A stretch of DNA of 64,000 nt, taken from Terriglobia bacterium (GTDB lineage: Bacteria; Acidobacteriota; UBA6911). Position 1 is the stretch's first letter; the number at the start of each line of letters is the position of its first letter. Location: NCBI GenBank assembly GCA_020072565.1, contig JAIQGI010000018.1, forward strand, positions 1 through 64,000, given 5' to 3'. A program made the translations under genes and the position numbers. Under the pieces are notes generated by a model, which was not told the DNA's origin, did no database searches, and saw nothing but the letters and a program-made list of their open reading frames with translations. Positions 34,802 through 43,171 of this stretch are shown here, piece after piece.

Positions 34802-36232
34802 TCACGAGGCCGTGCCGCCCAGCCGTGACGGCGCGAGCGCTGTGTCCTTCTGCAGATAGCGCGTGCCGAGCAGCCAGAGCACGCCGGCGGCAAGAAACAT
34901 CAAGCCGACCACGAGGAAGGACTTGTTCATGTCCTGGAACCAGTCATTCAGGAACCCGACGATGACGGGTGAGATCACGTCTCCGAGCGCGTGAATAACG
35001 AAGATATTGAGCGCAAAAGCCACCCCCCGCATGGATGGATGCGTGACGTTGGCCAGGATGGTATTGCTGGGACCGGTGTTGAAAAACAGGCAAAAGCAGG
35101 TCAGAAAAATCAGCGGCCAAATCCACGGATAAGGTGCTCTTAACACCAGGAGGAAGATGGGAAATCCCGCAAGCATTGCGGAGCCGGATACCAGAAAGTA
35201 GGAGCCTGGAAAGCGCGCGCGCAACTTGTCCCCGGCGATGCCACCCAGGAGAGTGGCGGCCAGGCCGGCCACCGCCGTGATCCCCCCAAAGATCGTCGTT
35301 GTCGTTGAATATGCGGGCGCGCCGGGGCGCTTCGACAGGTAATACGGCATCCAGAAGGCAATGCCGCCGATCGCAAAGGTCATAGCCGCCATGCCGAGCG
35401 TGCACAGGATGTAAGAGGGTGTGCGAAACAGAATCAGATAGTCACGCCAGGGAACGGCGGCAGGCTTGGCAGCGGATGCGAGATCCGCCTGCCCACGAGG
35501 GGGTTCCCGCATGAAGCAGCTCCACAGCCCGAGCACAATCCCCGGCAACGTGACGAGGAAAAAAGCCCAGCGCCAGCTCTCGGGTTTGAAACCGAAAGCG
35601 GCAGCACCCCAGGCACCAATGCCGGAGCCTGCGATCAGGCCGCCGAGAACGTAACCCAGGGCGCTCCCCACGGGGATGGCGACGTAAAACCACGCCAGCA
35701 CCTGGCCGCGGATTTTCACCGGATACAAATCGGAAATCATCGTCGGAGCCACCGGTCCGTAGGCCGCCTCGCCGATGCCGACACAGCAGCGGGTAATCAG
35801 GAGCATCAGGAATGTCGTTGCCAATCCTGAGGCACCACTCGCCAGGCTCCACAGGATCACGCCTATGCCAATCAGTACCCAACGTGGTTTCCGTTCTGCC
35901 AGCCGCGCGAACACGGGTGACCCCGCCATGTAAATCAGCATGAAAGCTGTCCCCAACAAGCCGATCAGGGCGTCCTCGGGCTTAAACCCGAGCCGGGTCT
36001 GGGACCAACTGAGGATGGCGGTCAACAGATCATTCCTGGTAGCGGCGGCGGTAGCGTTGCCCTGATCGAAGAAGGTTTCCTTGATGGGGCCGACCACGGC
36101 AGAAAGGACCTGGCGGTCGATATAGTTGAAGAGGTTTATCAACAACAGCAGCGCGAGCGCCGATCTGGCGCCCGGGAACGGGGTGTCGCGATCAACCGGG
36201 GCGGAGGATGCGGAGAATGCGACGGGCTTCAT
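34802..36232 (-). CDS. MFS transporter (spinster-like)
   Basis: A 476-residue membrane protein with about 12 transmembrane helices. The first helix reads ALALLLLINLFNYIDRQVLSAVVGP, characteristic of spinster-type and anion-symporter MFS members. The loop motif GSPVFARLAERKPRWVLIGIGV (related to GxxxDRxxRR) follows helix 2 and TRCCVGIGEAAYGPVAPTMISDLYP is the helix 4 signature. A long insertion between helices 1 and 2 (about residues 50-85) is less usual. Substrates of the family include sugars, organic acids and lipids; none can be assigned. TACAGGAAA precedes ATG 36232. It stands alone. Confidence 0.85.
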   Translation of the reverse strand: MKPVAFSASSAPVDRDTPFPGARSALALLLLINLFNYIDRQVLSAVVGPIKETFFDQGNATAAATRNDLLTAILSWSQTRLGFKPEDALIGLLGTAFMLIYMAGSPVFARLAERKPRWVLIGIGVILWSLASGASGLATTFLMLLITRCCVGIGEAAYGPVAPTMISDLYPVKIRGQVLAWFYVAIPVGSALGYVLGGLIAGSGIGAWGAAAFGFKPESWRWAFFLVTLPGIVLGLWSCFMREPPRGQADLASAAKPAAVPWRDYLILFRTPSYILCTLGMAAMTFAIGGIAFWMPYYLSKRPGAPAYSTTTTIFGGITAVAGLAATLLGGIAGDKLRARFPGSYFLVSGSAMLAGFPIFLLVLRAPYPWIWPLIFLTCFCLFFNTGPSNTILANVTHPSMRGVAFALNIFVIHALGDVISPVIVGFLNDWFQDMNKSFLVVGLMFLAAGVLWLLGTRYLQKDTALAPSRLGGTAS

Positions 36233-37066
36233 GGGATTTTCCTGTACATGGACAGTTCCTGGAATCTAAAAACAAGCAGGAGCCGGGAATTCATGCTTTG
36301 CATCGCCGTACTTGTATCCTTCATCGGTTGTCGCTCCCGGCCCCCTGGACCTAAGACTGCGGTGCCTCCGGAAACTGGACACTCGCCTGATAATATTGGA
36401 GAAGACGCCTGTGAATCGAGTCACAAGTTGCATGAGATGACCGGAAAGCGATCCTGGCGCATGAGAGGAGGTTCCTAAAACCACGCCTCAAAAGACGGAA
36501 AGCGGCTCCGAATGTCCCGGTGCGGAATATCCGCAATCTAAACCCTCAACGCACAGGGCGCAGAGGCCGCAGCGGATTTCCGCCTCCGCATGACTTTTCT
36601 CCGCGATCTCTGCGACCTCTGCGCTGATCTTTTATTTTTCTTGCCTAAACAGCAAGGATCTGTAAGTAAGCAGTACGAATGGCGCATTGGCGAAATTGTG
36701 CCACTCGTGGCTGCTTCGTCAATAACCTGGGAAGCCGCAGTCCAGCACTAACTCAACCACGAACGTCCCACGAAGACAACCCGATGGGCGCGCTATTGTG
36801 GCGTCCGTCGCTTTTGTGATATGAAGCTTTACCCATGCATTCTATGCCACGGGGCATCCGGCATCGGCCATCGATTCTTGCCTGCTTGAAGGGAGGCGAG
36901 CGGGCGACGATCCGCAAAATGCCCGGGACAGATTGACACAAGGAGTCATTAAACCTGAAGTGCGTGGCACGGCATCGCCGCGAGCCCAAAGACCTCAACG
37001 CAGGGAACCCGGAGACCACGGAGAAAGGCAGAGGATTCTCGTGGCAGCTGAACAGGTGTAACAGAA
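36233..37066. other. Long intergenic region with repeats
   Basis: About 830 bases without a convincing gene. It contains the dispersed repeat at 36519-36668, a stretch reading AACCACGAACGTCCCACGAAG (36755) of the CACGAA type, and another generic repeat around 36985-37040 (CCTCAACGCAGGGAACCCGG). A small frame from 36248 to 36478 with a lipobox-like FIGC is discussed under rejected items. Confidence 0.5.
36519..36668 (+). repeat. Dispersed 145-base repeat, copy 1
   Basis: Runs from CGGTGCGGAATATCCGCA through GCATGACTTTTCTCCGCG to TTTTTCTTGCCTAAAC and CAAGGATCTGTAAGTAAG. The same order occurs in reverse orientation at 60098-60237 with substitutions and small length changes. Both copies are intergenic. 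The starting TGCGGAATATCCGCA is itself a perfect palindrome. Confidence 0.65.
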
Positions 37067-38524
37067 TTGTCCAAATCGGCCGGAACTACTGAGGGCACAG
37101 AATTCATCAAGGCGCTGGGGCTGCGTGATGTCGCCGCCATGACGCTCGTGGGAGTGGTGTCGCTCCGATGGATTTCGCGCGCCGCACGCATGGGAGCGCC
37201 GTCGGTGACGCTCTGGTTTTTTGCGTGGATCTCGTTTTTTTTGCCGCTTGCTGCGGCCGTCTGCGAGTTGTCGAGCCGCTATCCGGAGCAGGGCGGGCTC
37301 TACGCCTGGGCGCGGCGCGCGTTCGGCCCGGCACACGGATTCGTCTGCGGCTGGTGCCTGTGGGTCAATAACCTCTTCTGGTATCCCTCGCTCCTGCTGT
37401 TTGCAGCTGCTAATGCGCTGCTTGTCTTTGGAGGGAGCCTTTCCTGGCTGGCCGACTCGCGCCTCTACTCGGTTGCCTTCGTCATAGTCATGCTCTGGTT
37501 TTCGGTCGGCCTGAATATTCTAGGACTGTCGAGGTCGAAATGGCTCCAGAACATCGGCAGCATCGGCATCTGGCTGCCCGCCGGCCTGCTCATTATTTTC
37601 GGAGCGATTGCCTTTACATGGTTTGGATCCGCGACTTCCTTCGCGCCACGCGAACTTCTGCCGAGACACGACATATTGACCACGATCAGCTTGTGGTCGG
37701 CGATCTGCTTCGCTTTTTCCGGTCTCGAGTTGACCTCTCTTGTGGGGCAGGAGGTGAAGAATCCGAAACGGAACCTGCCGCGCGGCGTGATGATCGCCGG
37801 ACTGGCTGCGACGCTCATCTATGTGGCAGGTTCGGTGTCGGTGCTTGTGGCAGTGCCGTCGAAGGCGCTGCTGGAACGAAGCGGTATCGCGGATGCCATC
37901 GAACTGGCATCCGGACGGATCGGGCTGGGAGGATTTGGCCCGCTGACCGGGGCTCTGCTGGCACTGGGAGCCGTTGCCATGAACAACTCGTGGTTTGCCG
38001 GGGCGGCACGCGTACCGTTCGCGGCGGGAGTCGACCGGGCGCTTCCGGCTGTGTTCGCGCGGATTCACCCCCGGTATCGCACGCCCCATGTAGTGCTCGT
38101 CTTCCAGGGTCTTGCCGCTTCGCTGATTTTCCTGGTCAGCCTGTTCTTCACCGTGGGCGGCGCCCGGACGTCGATCCAGGAAGCATACGACATCATGGTA
38201 AACCTGACGATTCTGATTTACTTTCTCCCCTATCTCTATCTTTTCATTTCACTGGTGCGGTTGCGTGCGCGGGATTCCAGGGAAAATAATGCGGCACAGT
38301 ATCGCGTGCCCGGCGGGCGGGTGGGATTATGGTTTGTCGCCGGTGCCGGCGGCATCGCGACCGCCGTCTCCCTCGGTCTTGTGTTTGTTCCACCCCCGGG
38401 AACGGGGAATGTGCTGAACTACGAGACCAACCTCATCGGCCAGGCTCTGATCATACTTGCCATTGGCTTCATACTGTACCGCAGGAAATCTTCGATACCG
38501 GCGGCGCAGGGTAGAATCCCCTGA
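37067..38524 (+). CDS. Amino acid permease (APC superfamily)
   Basis: A 485-residue permease with about 12-13 transmembrane helices. It begins with FIKALGLRDVAAMTLVGVVSLRW and contains CELSSRYPEQGGLYAWARRAFGP, the family motif around helix 2/3, then AICFAFSGLELTSLVGQEVKNPKRNLPRG, the conserved segment after helix 6. These place it with amino-acid or polyamine permeases. The start is TTG 37067, since no ATG lies before the first conserved segment; there is little ribosome-binding sequence and the start is uncertain. The gene converges on the corrinoid-protein and MttB-type methyltransferase genes, making an N-methylated amino acid a plausible substrate (inference). Confidence 0.85.
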   Translation: MSKSAGTTEGTEFIKALGLRDVAAMTLVGVVSLRWISRAARMGAPSVTLWFFAWISFFLPLAAAVCELSSRYPEQGGLYAWARRAFGPAHGFVCGWCLWVNNLFWYPSLLLFAAANALLVFGGSLSWLADSRLYSVAFVIVMLWFSVGLNILGLSRSKWLQNIGSIGIWLPAGLLIIFGAIAFTWFGSATSFAPRELLPRHDILTTISLWSAICFAFSGLELTSLVGQEVKNPKRNLPRGVMIAGLAATLIYVAGSVSVLVAVPSKALLERSGIADAIELASGRIGLGGFGPLTGALLALGAVAMNNSWFAGAARVPFAAGVDRALPAVFARIHPRYRTPHVVLVFQGLAASLIFLVSLFFTVGGARTSIQEAYDIMVNLTILIYFLPYLYLFISLVRLRARDSRENNAAQYRVPGGRVGLWFVAGAGGIATAVSLGLVFVPPPGTGNVLNYETNLIGQALIILAIGFILYRRKSSIPAAQGRIP

Positions 38525-38536
38525 TGCCTCAGCGCC

Positions 38537-38687
38537 CTGCTTCGAAAATAGACAAATCGGCATCGGAATCGGGATCGCTATCGCAATCGGAACTCTTGGC
38601 CGGCAAAAGCCGATAGCGATACCGATACCGACGTTCGCCAACGATAGATGAACGAGTTTTTCATGCGTGTGGGTGCGCCCCGGCACA
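38537..38687 (-). repeat. Long palindromic repeat, copy 2
   Basis: On the minus strand it has the same flanks as the copy at 53243: GCGCACCC and GCATGAAAA on the left, GTCTATTTTCGAAGCAGG on the right. TCGNNA-hexamer arms enclose the centre CGGCTTTTGCCGGCCAAGAG in the same orientation as copy 3 and opposite to copy 1. It lies between the convergent APC permease and corrinoid-protein genes. Confidence 0.7.
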
Positions 38688-38712
38688 CGAACACTTCCCC
38701 TGCGTTGAAGCT

Positions 38713-39360
38713 TTATGAGGCCGCAAGTTTCATGGCCAGATCGACGGCGTCGACGGCGTCTTCGGCATAACCGTCAGCCCCGATTTCTTCGGCCCACTTG
38801 CGGGACACCGGAGCACCTCCTACCATCACTTTCACCTGCCGGCGCAATCCGGCGCCCCCGAGCGCCTCGACCACCTTTTTCTGCATGACCATCGTGGTCG
38901 TCAGCAACGAAGAGAGCCCGACGAGTTCAGCGCCGGTCTCCCTGACGGTGCCGACGAATCTATCGACCGGCACATCGACGCCCAGATCGTGCACCTCGAA
39001 CCCATTCGCAGCCAGCATCGTGGCTACCAGTGATTTGCCGATTTCGTGGATGTCGCCTTGCACAGTTCCGATCACAACGGTGCCGGGGGATTTGAGAGCC
39101 TGGCGGCGGGCGCGCAACTCCGGCTCCAGAAGCTGCATCGCCTGCTTCATGCCGTTGGCTGCCACGATCAGATTGGGAAGGAAGTATTCACCGCAAGAAA
39201 ATTTCTCGCCCACGATCCGCATGCCTGGGACCAGGCTGCGGTCGATGATGGCCAGCGGCTCGATACCCGCTGCGAGTGCCTCTCTGGTTGCCGCCACGGT
39301 CAGATCGGGGTCGCCGTCGACGAGGCTTGCGGTGATCTTTGAATAGAGATGATTGGACAT
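38713..39360 (-). CDS. Methyltransferase cognate corrinoid protein
   Basis: A 215-residue cobalamin-binding protein. The N-terminal helical cap runs to about residue 85; the Rossmann B12 domain follows with the axial-histidine motif GDIHEIGKSL, then GLSSLLTTTMV and VMVGGAPV. It carries methyl groups on cobalt between a substrate-specific methyltransferase and an acceptor. It lies 44 bases downstream of the MttB-family gene on the same strand, the standard arrangement for a methyltransferase and its corrinoid partner. AAGGAG precedes ATG 39360. The acceptor methyltransferase and the corrinoid-reactivating protein (RamA-type) are not in the window and must be elsewhere. Confidence 0.9.
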   Translation of the reverse strand: MSNHLYSKITASLVDGDPDLTVAATREALAAGIEPLAIIDRSLVPGMRIVGEKFSCGEYFLPNLIVAANGMKQAMQLLEPELRARRQALKSPGTVVIGTVQGDIHEIGKSLVATMLAANGFEVHDLGVDVPVDRFVGTVRETGAELVGLSSLLTTTMVMQKKVVEALGGAGLRRQVKVMVGGAPVSRKWAEEIGADGYAEDAVDAVDLAMKLAAS

Positions 39361-39404
39361 AACCAGGCTCCTTGGAGTGCGGCAGCTTGCTGCCGCTTGA
39401 TGTT

Positions 39405-40871
39405 TCAACGATCTTCGGTAAGCGGCGGCAGATGTTCCAAACCGAACTTGCGCGCCGCGGCTGTGGTGATGGCCCGAATCTCGGCGCAGAGTTCGGATGA
39501 AAACGGCGGCTGCTCGTATTTTGCCACCAGCTGATCGACGCGCTCGGCCGCCCGCTGGCATGCCGATTTCGCGCCTTTTCGTTTCCAGGCGTCGAGCGAG
39601 CCGCGGTCGATGGTTTCCGACGGCAGATAGAGTTCCTTGCTGAACCACTTCAAGGTGTGCGTTTGCGCCAGGTAATCGGCCCGGTGCCCGATCTTGCGCA
39701 TCAGAGTGAGCGCGATCGGGTCTTCGCGTGCATCGATGCCGCCAATGAGCCGTTTCGCCATGCCGATGATTTCGGCGTCAATCACGAGCTTTTCGAAGCT
39801 CTGGCAGCTCTCGAAATCCAGCATGCCCGCTCCGGAGACCATGTTCACGCCTGCGAGGGCAGCAAGCATCGTGCCGCCCGCCGATTCCAGTCCGCACTGC
39901 GCATCGATGATCTTGGCGTCACTCATCCCGAGGTAGGCGTGGGTCGGGAGCCGGAGCGCCTTGCCGACCTGCGAATAGGCGCAGTCGATCAGCCACGTGC
40001 CGACGTCGCCCATCGGTGTCGTGCCTTCGCGCATGTCGAAGGCCGCCGGGGAGCCGCCCCAGACAATGGGCGAGCCGGGCCTGGCAAGCTGGCCGATCGT
40101 GACTCCGCTCAGATTCTCGGCGGCATGCTGGATAACCGCGGCCGCCAGTGTCACCGGTGCCGTCGCGCCTGCCAGCGGCATGGATACCAGCTCCGCAGGG
40201 ATGCTGTTACGTGCGCAATCGATCAGGTTCTGGCAGGTCAGATCGCTCCAGAGCAGCGGAGGCGACGGGCACACATCGAAGACCGCGATCGGTTTTTCGG
40301 CCAGCTCAGCCGATCCTCCCGCCACGGCAACCAGCATTTCGCGCATGGTCCACCAGGTGTCCTTGCGAAACGCACCGGTAATGACCGGCTTGCGCATGAA
40401 GTTCAGCGCCAGGTAGAGCCGGTAAAGGTCGCCGATCTCGGCTGGAACGTCCCCGCATATCATCGCGGTGCTCTGCGCATCGATCTGCGGCAGCATCTCG
40501 ACCAGCTTCACGAACTTGACGAAGTCGGCCGTAACCGGCGTGCGCTGTTCCTGGGTGCCGCTGTCGAGAATCGCGAGCGCGGCGGACCCGGGATCGAATT
40601 GCACACTGTCACCGCCGTAACGGACTGCGGGCCGGCCGTCGAGGCCGTAAAGGTGGAACTCAGATGGCGCCGTCTGGAGCGCCTTCCGCACCATCGGCTC
40701 CGGAATATAAGCTACTCCGTTTGCCCGGTCGATCGTGGCGCCAGCCTCGGCCAGGAGTGCGAGCGCTTCTTCGTTGTGCACGCGCACGCCCGGATCTCGA
40801 AGCAGCTCCATCGCCTCGGTGATGATCTGGTCGACCATGGTATCGCTGAGGATCGTGAGCTTCGGTCGCAT
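39405..40871 (-). CDS. MttB-family (trimethylamine methyltransferase-like), non-pyrrolysine type
   Basis: A 488-residue TIM-barrel methyltransferase of the MttB superfamily. Visible landmarks: LRDPGVRVHNEEALALLAEAG near the start, VEMLPQIDAQSTAMICGDVP in the middle, then PLAGATAPVTLAAAVIQHAAE and ESAGGTMLAALAGVNMVSGAG. The frame is uninterrupted, with no in-frame amber codon, so it lacks the pyrrolysine of archaeal trimethylamine enzymes. Non-pyrrolysine relatives (such as MtgB) act on quaternary amines like glycine betaine, proline betaine or carnitine; the real substrate here is unknown. AGGAGG precedes ATG 40871. The cognate corrinoid gene follows after 44 bases. Confidence 0.9.
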   Translation of the reverse strand: MRPKLTILSDTMVDQIITEAMELLRDPGVRVHNEEALALLAEAGATIDRANGVAYIPEPMVRKALQTAPSEFHLYGLDGRPAVRYGGDSVQFDPGSAALAILDSGTQEQRTPVTADFVKFVKLVEMLPQIDAQSTAMICGDVPAEIGDLYRLYLALNFMRKPVITGAFRKDTWWTMREMLVAVAGGSAELAEKPIAVFDVCPSPPLLWSDLTCQNLIDCARNSIPAELVSMPLAGATAPVTLAAAVIQHAAENLSGVTIGQLARPGSPIVWGGSPAAFDMREGTTPMGDVGTWLIDCAYSQVGKALRLPTHAYLGMSDAKIIDAQCGLESAGGTMLAALAGVNMVSGAGMLDFESCQSFEKLVIDAEIIGMAKRLIGGIDAREDPIALTLMRKIGHRADYLAQTHTLKWFSKELYLPSETIDRGSLDAWKRKGAKSACQRAAERVDQLVAKYEQPPFSSELCAEIRAITTAAARKFGLEHLPPLTEDR

Positions 40872-41066
40872 CGTGAGCCTCCTATTGGCGTGACCGCGAC
40901 CGTACCATGACTCCCGGCTGCTGTCAACGCAGGGAAACAACTCGAAAGGTGGCATCATTTAAAAGAACAATCCGTGCGATGCGACGTAACTCTCAGGTGT
41001 CGGCGTCGTATCTTCTAAATGAGTCCTTGGAGTGGATCCGTTGGGATCCCCCAGGAAGGAGGGGAA

Positions 41067-41732
41067 ATGAAACGGAGCTTGATCCTGCTTGCGAGCCTCA
41101 CGTTATTTTTAGGGGCTTTTGCCGAGGCCGCTGAGAAGGCCCAGAAGAAAGTCAACTTCAGCGGGACCTGGATTTTTGAGAAGAACAAAGTCGAGCAGGC
41201 CCCCGGCGCGCAAAGGGGAGGTGCAGGAGGCATGGGACGAGGCGGCGGTCGTGGAGGAAGAACTGGCGGCCAGATCCCTGGCGGAAGGTATCCGGGTGGC
41301 GGGCGCACCGGCGGCGGCCGCGGCGGCAACGACCCAGGCAGCGCCGCCCGGCTGACGGATTCCGCACTGATCATCAGCCAGACGGACACCGAACTGAAGG
41401 TCACTCATAAAGTCAATAATCCCAGCGGGCCTCAGCAGGAGTTGGTACAGGTCTTCAAGCTCGACGGGAGCGAGAGCGTGAATCGGGTGCTTCCTGCAGG
41501 CGGGGAACTCAGATCGAGAACATCGTGGAACAAGGACAAACTCGTGACTCTGGGAACCCAGCAGCCGTCCAGCTCAAGTGACGACGCCGCGCGTCTTGAC
41601 ATCGTGATCAAACAGGAGTTTTCACTGTCGAAGGACGGGAAGATCCTGACACTCAAGACCAGCCGAAGCATGGCGAGAGGACAAATCACGACCACTGAAA
41701 CCTTCACCCGGCAAACCGACACCCAAAAGTGA
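41067..41732 (+). CDS. Secreted Gly/Arg-rich protein of unknown function
   Basis: A 221-residue protein with a signal peptide (SLILLASLTLFLGAFAEA). The mature part begins KVNFSGTWIFEKNK, a segment I associate with acidobacterial secreted proteins, and continues into a Gly/Arg-rich tract (about residues 50-95, repeated GGxxGGRGG units). The second half is beta-rich (ALIISQTDTELKVTHKVN, ELVQVFKLDGSESVNRVL, DIVIKQEFSLSKDGKILTL). AAGGAGGGG precedes ATG 41067. No domain is recognised. A CACGAA dyad directly follows the stop codon. Confidence 0.55.
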   Translation: MKRSLILLASLTLFLGAFAEAAEKAQKKVNFSGTWIFEKNKVEQAPGAQRGGAGGMGRGGGRGGRTGGQIPGGRYPGGGRTGGGRGGNDPGSAARLTDSALIISQTDTELKVTHKVNNPSGPQQELVQVFKLDGSESVNRVLPAGGELRSRTSWNKDKLVTLGTQQPSSSSDDAARLDIVIKQEFSLSKDGKILTLKTSRSMARGQITTTETFTRQTDTQK

Positions 41733-41780
41733 CCACGAAGTGCACAAAGGGCACGAAAGAGTTTTCGTGAATTTCGTGGT
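41732..41780. repeat. CACGAA-type dyad at the end of the Gly/Arg-rich gene
   Basis: ACCACGAA (starting at 41732) pairs with TTCGTGGT (to 41780), and inside CACGAAA faces TTTCGTG. It begins at the last base of the stop codon and probably forms an mRNA 3' hairpin. Related dyads occur at 24342 and 60057. Confidence 0.45.
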
Positions 41781-41787
41781 TGTCGGG

Positions 41788-41897
41788 CGCTTAGCACGGA
41801 TCATTCATGAATATGTGATCAAAAGAAATTTTCGGACGCGGAAAAACGCCGACAGACGCTGACCGTTCGGTCCTGGTCGGCGTGCAAAAGCTCCTGC
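41788..41897 (+). repeat. Dispersed repeat, copy on plus strand
   Basis: Begins GCTTAGCACGGATCATTCAT, GAATATG, continues CAAAAGAAATTTTCGG and GCGGAAAAACGC, then GACCGTTCGGTC and ends near AAAAGCTCCTGC. The same order is found inverted at 25487-25591. The right-hand neighbourhood (41955-41972) reads CACGGATAATTCGGGTTAG, whose complement resembles the left end, so the full element may extend to about 41972 with imperfect terminal inverted repeats, as in a MITE. Confidence 0.55.
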
Positions 41898-41966
41898 CTG
41901 CGTTTAGCCGCGTCCAATTTTGTTGCCTTTCACCGGCGTTTGGTTCTGCTTCACGGATAATTCGGG

Positions 41967-43022
41967 TTAGAGGGAGCGCAGGGAGAGTTGGCCGTACTTC
42001 AGTTCGTCGTGCACGATGACGTTGCTGTGGAACTTGATTTCGGCGGCGAAATGCGAACGGAAAGCCTTCATGAAGTGGTAGAACTCTTCGTTGGATTCCG
42101 TCAAGAGCTCGAACTCGAAGTCATAGGCGCCGATCGTCTTAACCAGAAAGATCACGCTCTCCTGCCTTCTCAGGTATGCCGCGATGCGACCGATTCTCTC
42201 TTTGGCGGGAGTATTCAGCTTCAACAGCACCTTGCGATACGTCAGCCCCAGGCGTTTGTGGTCGATTTTCAATCCGAAGCCGATAATGACACCGCTTTCC
42301 AGCAGTTCCTGCAGGCGTTTCCTGGCTACCGCGACCGAAATTCCAAGCTTTTTGGCGAGGTCAGCCAATGAGATGCGCCCGTTGTGATTGGTTTCGTAGA
42401 GGATTCGCTTCTCCTGTTCATCCAGGATCCGGTGTTCGTATGTTCCTCCGAAGACCAGGCCGCGGGCGGCACGTGCGTCCGGGTTCAGAAATCGGAGGGG
42501 GAGGTATTCCACGCGCGTGCCTATGGAGAAGTACTTTTCCTGGAAATATCTGCCGAAGCGCGCCAGGATTTCATCGTAGATCTCCTCGAATGCCATGATG
42601 TTGTCCGCCCAGACCACAAACTCCAGATCGAAGTCGCCGTCCAGCAGCGTCAGCCAGGAGATCTCGGGACACCGGCTCAGCTCCCTGACCAGCCCGGCCT
42701 CAGTCTGGCCGTCGAGCTGGTGATACTTGACGAAAACCCTGAAATGGGCTTTGCCCAGGCGGTAGACGTCCGGAATGGCGTGATAGCCGCGAATGATGTT
42801 CATTTTTTCGAGCTGCTTGATGCGATAGCTCACCACCTGTTTCGAAAGGTGTACATTTCGGGCCAGTGCGGTCAGATTCTGTCGGGCATCCAGCCCCAGT
42901 TCGGCCAGGATAGCCTTGTCTTTGGAGGCCAGGTCAAGCATCGATCGCGGCACTCCGTGTGCGCGGGCAAGCCGGTTCTGCCGGAGGCGAACATTGTTTT
43001 CATGGGGATCTTTTTTTGACAT
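41967..43022 (-). CDS. Lrp/AsnC-type regulator with two tandem HTH and ligand modules
   Basis: A 351-residue protein, about double the usual Lrp length. Module 1: helix-turn-helix at about residues 30-75 (AILAELGLDARQNLTALARN, SKQVVSYRIKQLEKM) and an effector domain to about 165. Module 2: a second HTH at about 205-255 (DEQEKRILYETNHNGRISLA, SVAVARKRLQELLESGVI) and a second effector domain. Tandem Lrp proteins can work as monomers equal to dimers. It is divergent to the Fe-S/FAD oxidoreductase gene 150 bases away, the usual arrangement for a regulator sensing the amino acid that the neighbour enzyme consumes (inference). The ATG 43022 was chosen as the first codon; no ribosome binding site stands out in the AT-rich leader. 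Confidence 0.85.
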   Translation of the reverse strand: MSKKDPHENNVRLRQNRLARAHGVPRSMLDLASKDKAILAELGLDARQNLTALARNVHLSKQVVSYRIKQLEKMNIIRGYHAIPDVYRLGKAHFRVFVKYHQLDGQTEAGLVRELSRCPEISWLTLLDGDFDLEFVVWADNIMAFEEIYDEILARFGRYFQEKYFSIGTRVEYLPLRFLNPDARAARGLVFGGTYEHRILDEQEKRILYETNHNGRISLADLAKKLGISVAVARKRLQELLESGVIIGFGLKIDHKRLGLTYRKVLLKLNTPAKERIGRIAAYLRRQESVIFLVKTIGAYDFEFELLTESNEEFYHFMKAFRSHFAAEIKFHSNVIVHDELKYGQLSLRSL

Positions 43023-43171
43023 GATTGCTAAATATTTGCCTTTATAAATAGTTTGTCAAGAAATATGAAACAGAATTTTTACAAATGGTTGACCGAGTCG
43101 GCATTCTTATGGTAATTTAGGGTGCCTGCCATGGGCGGTACACGATCATCGCGTTCGTGCAAGGAGTCGAC
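43023..43171. promoter_or_regulatory. Divergent promoter region for regulator and oxidoreductase genes
   Basis: The 149 bases are AT-rich near the regulator side (43026-43082), including TTTATAAATAG and near-symmetrical A/T runs such as could be bound by an Lrp-type protein. Toward the oxidoreductase lie TTGACC (43089-43094), a 16-base spacer and GGTAAT (43111-43116), four of six matches to the -10 consensus. The ATG at 43172 has AAGGAG upstream. Confidence 0.45.

Noticed and set aside
36248-36478. Small 76-codon frame with a lipobox-like FIGC after a hydrophobic stretch
   Set aside because: The lipobox is poor (Phe at -3), no ribosome binding site, and the tail is unlike any protein I know; it lies in repeat-rich non-coding DNA.
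39405-40871. Possible pyrrolysine-containing MttB
   Set aside because: The reading frame is complete with no in-frame TAG at any internal position, so a non-pyrrolysine enzyme is the correct reading.
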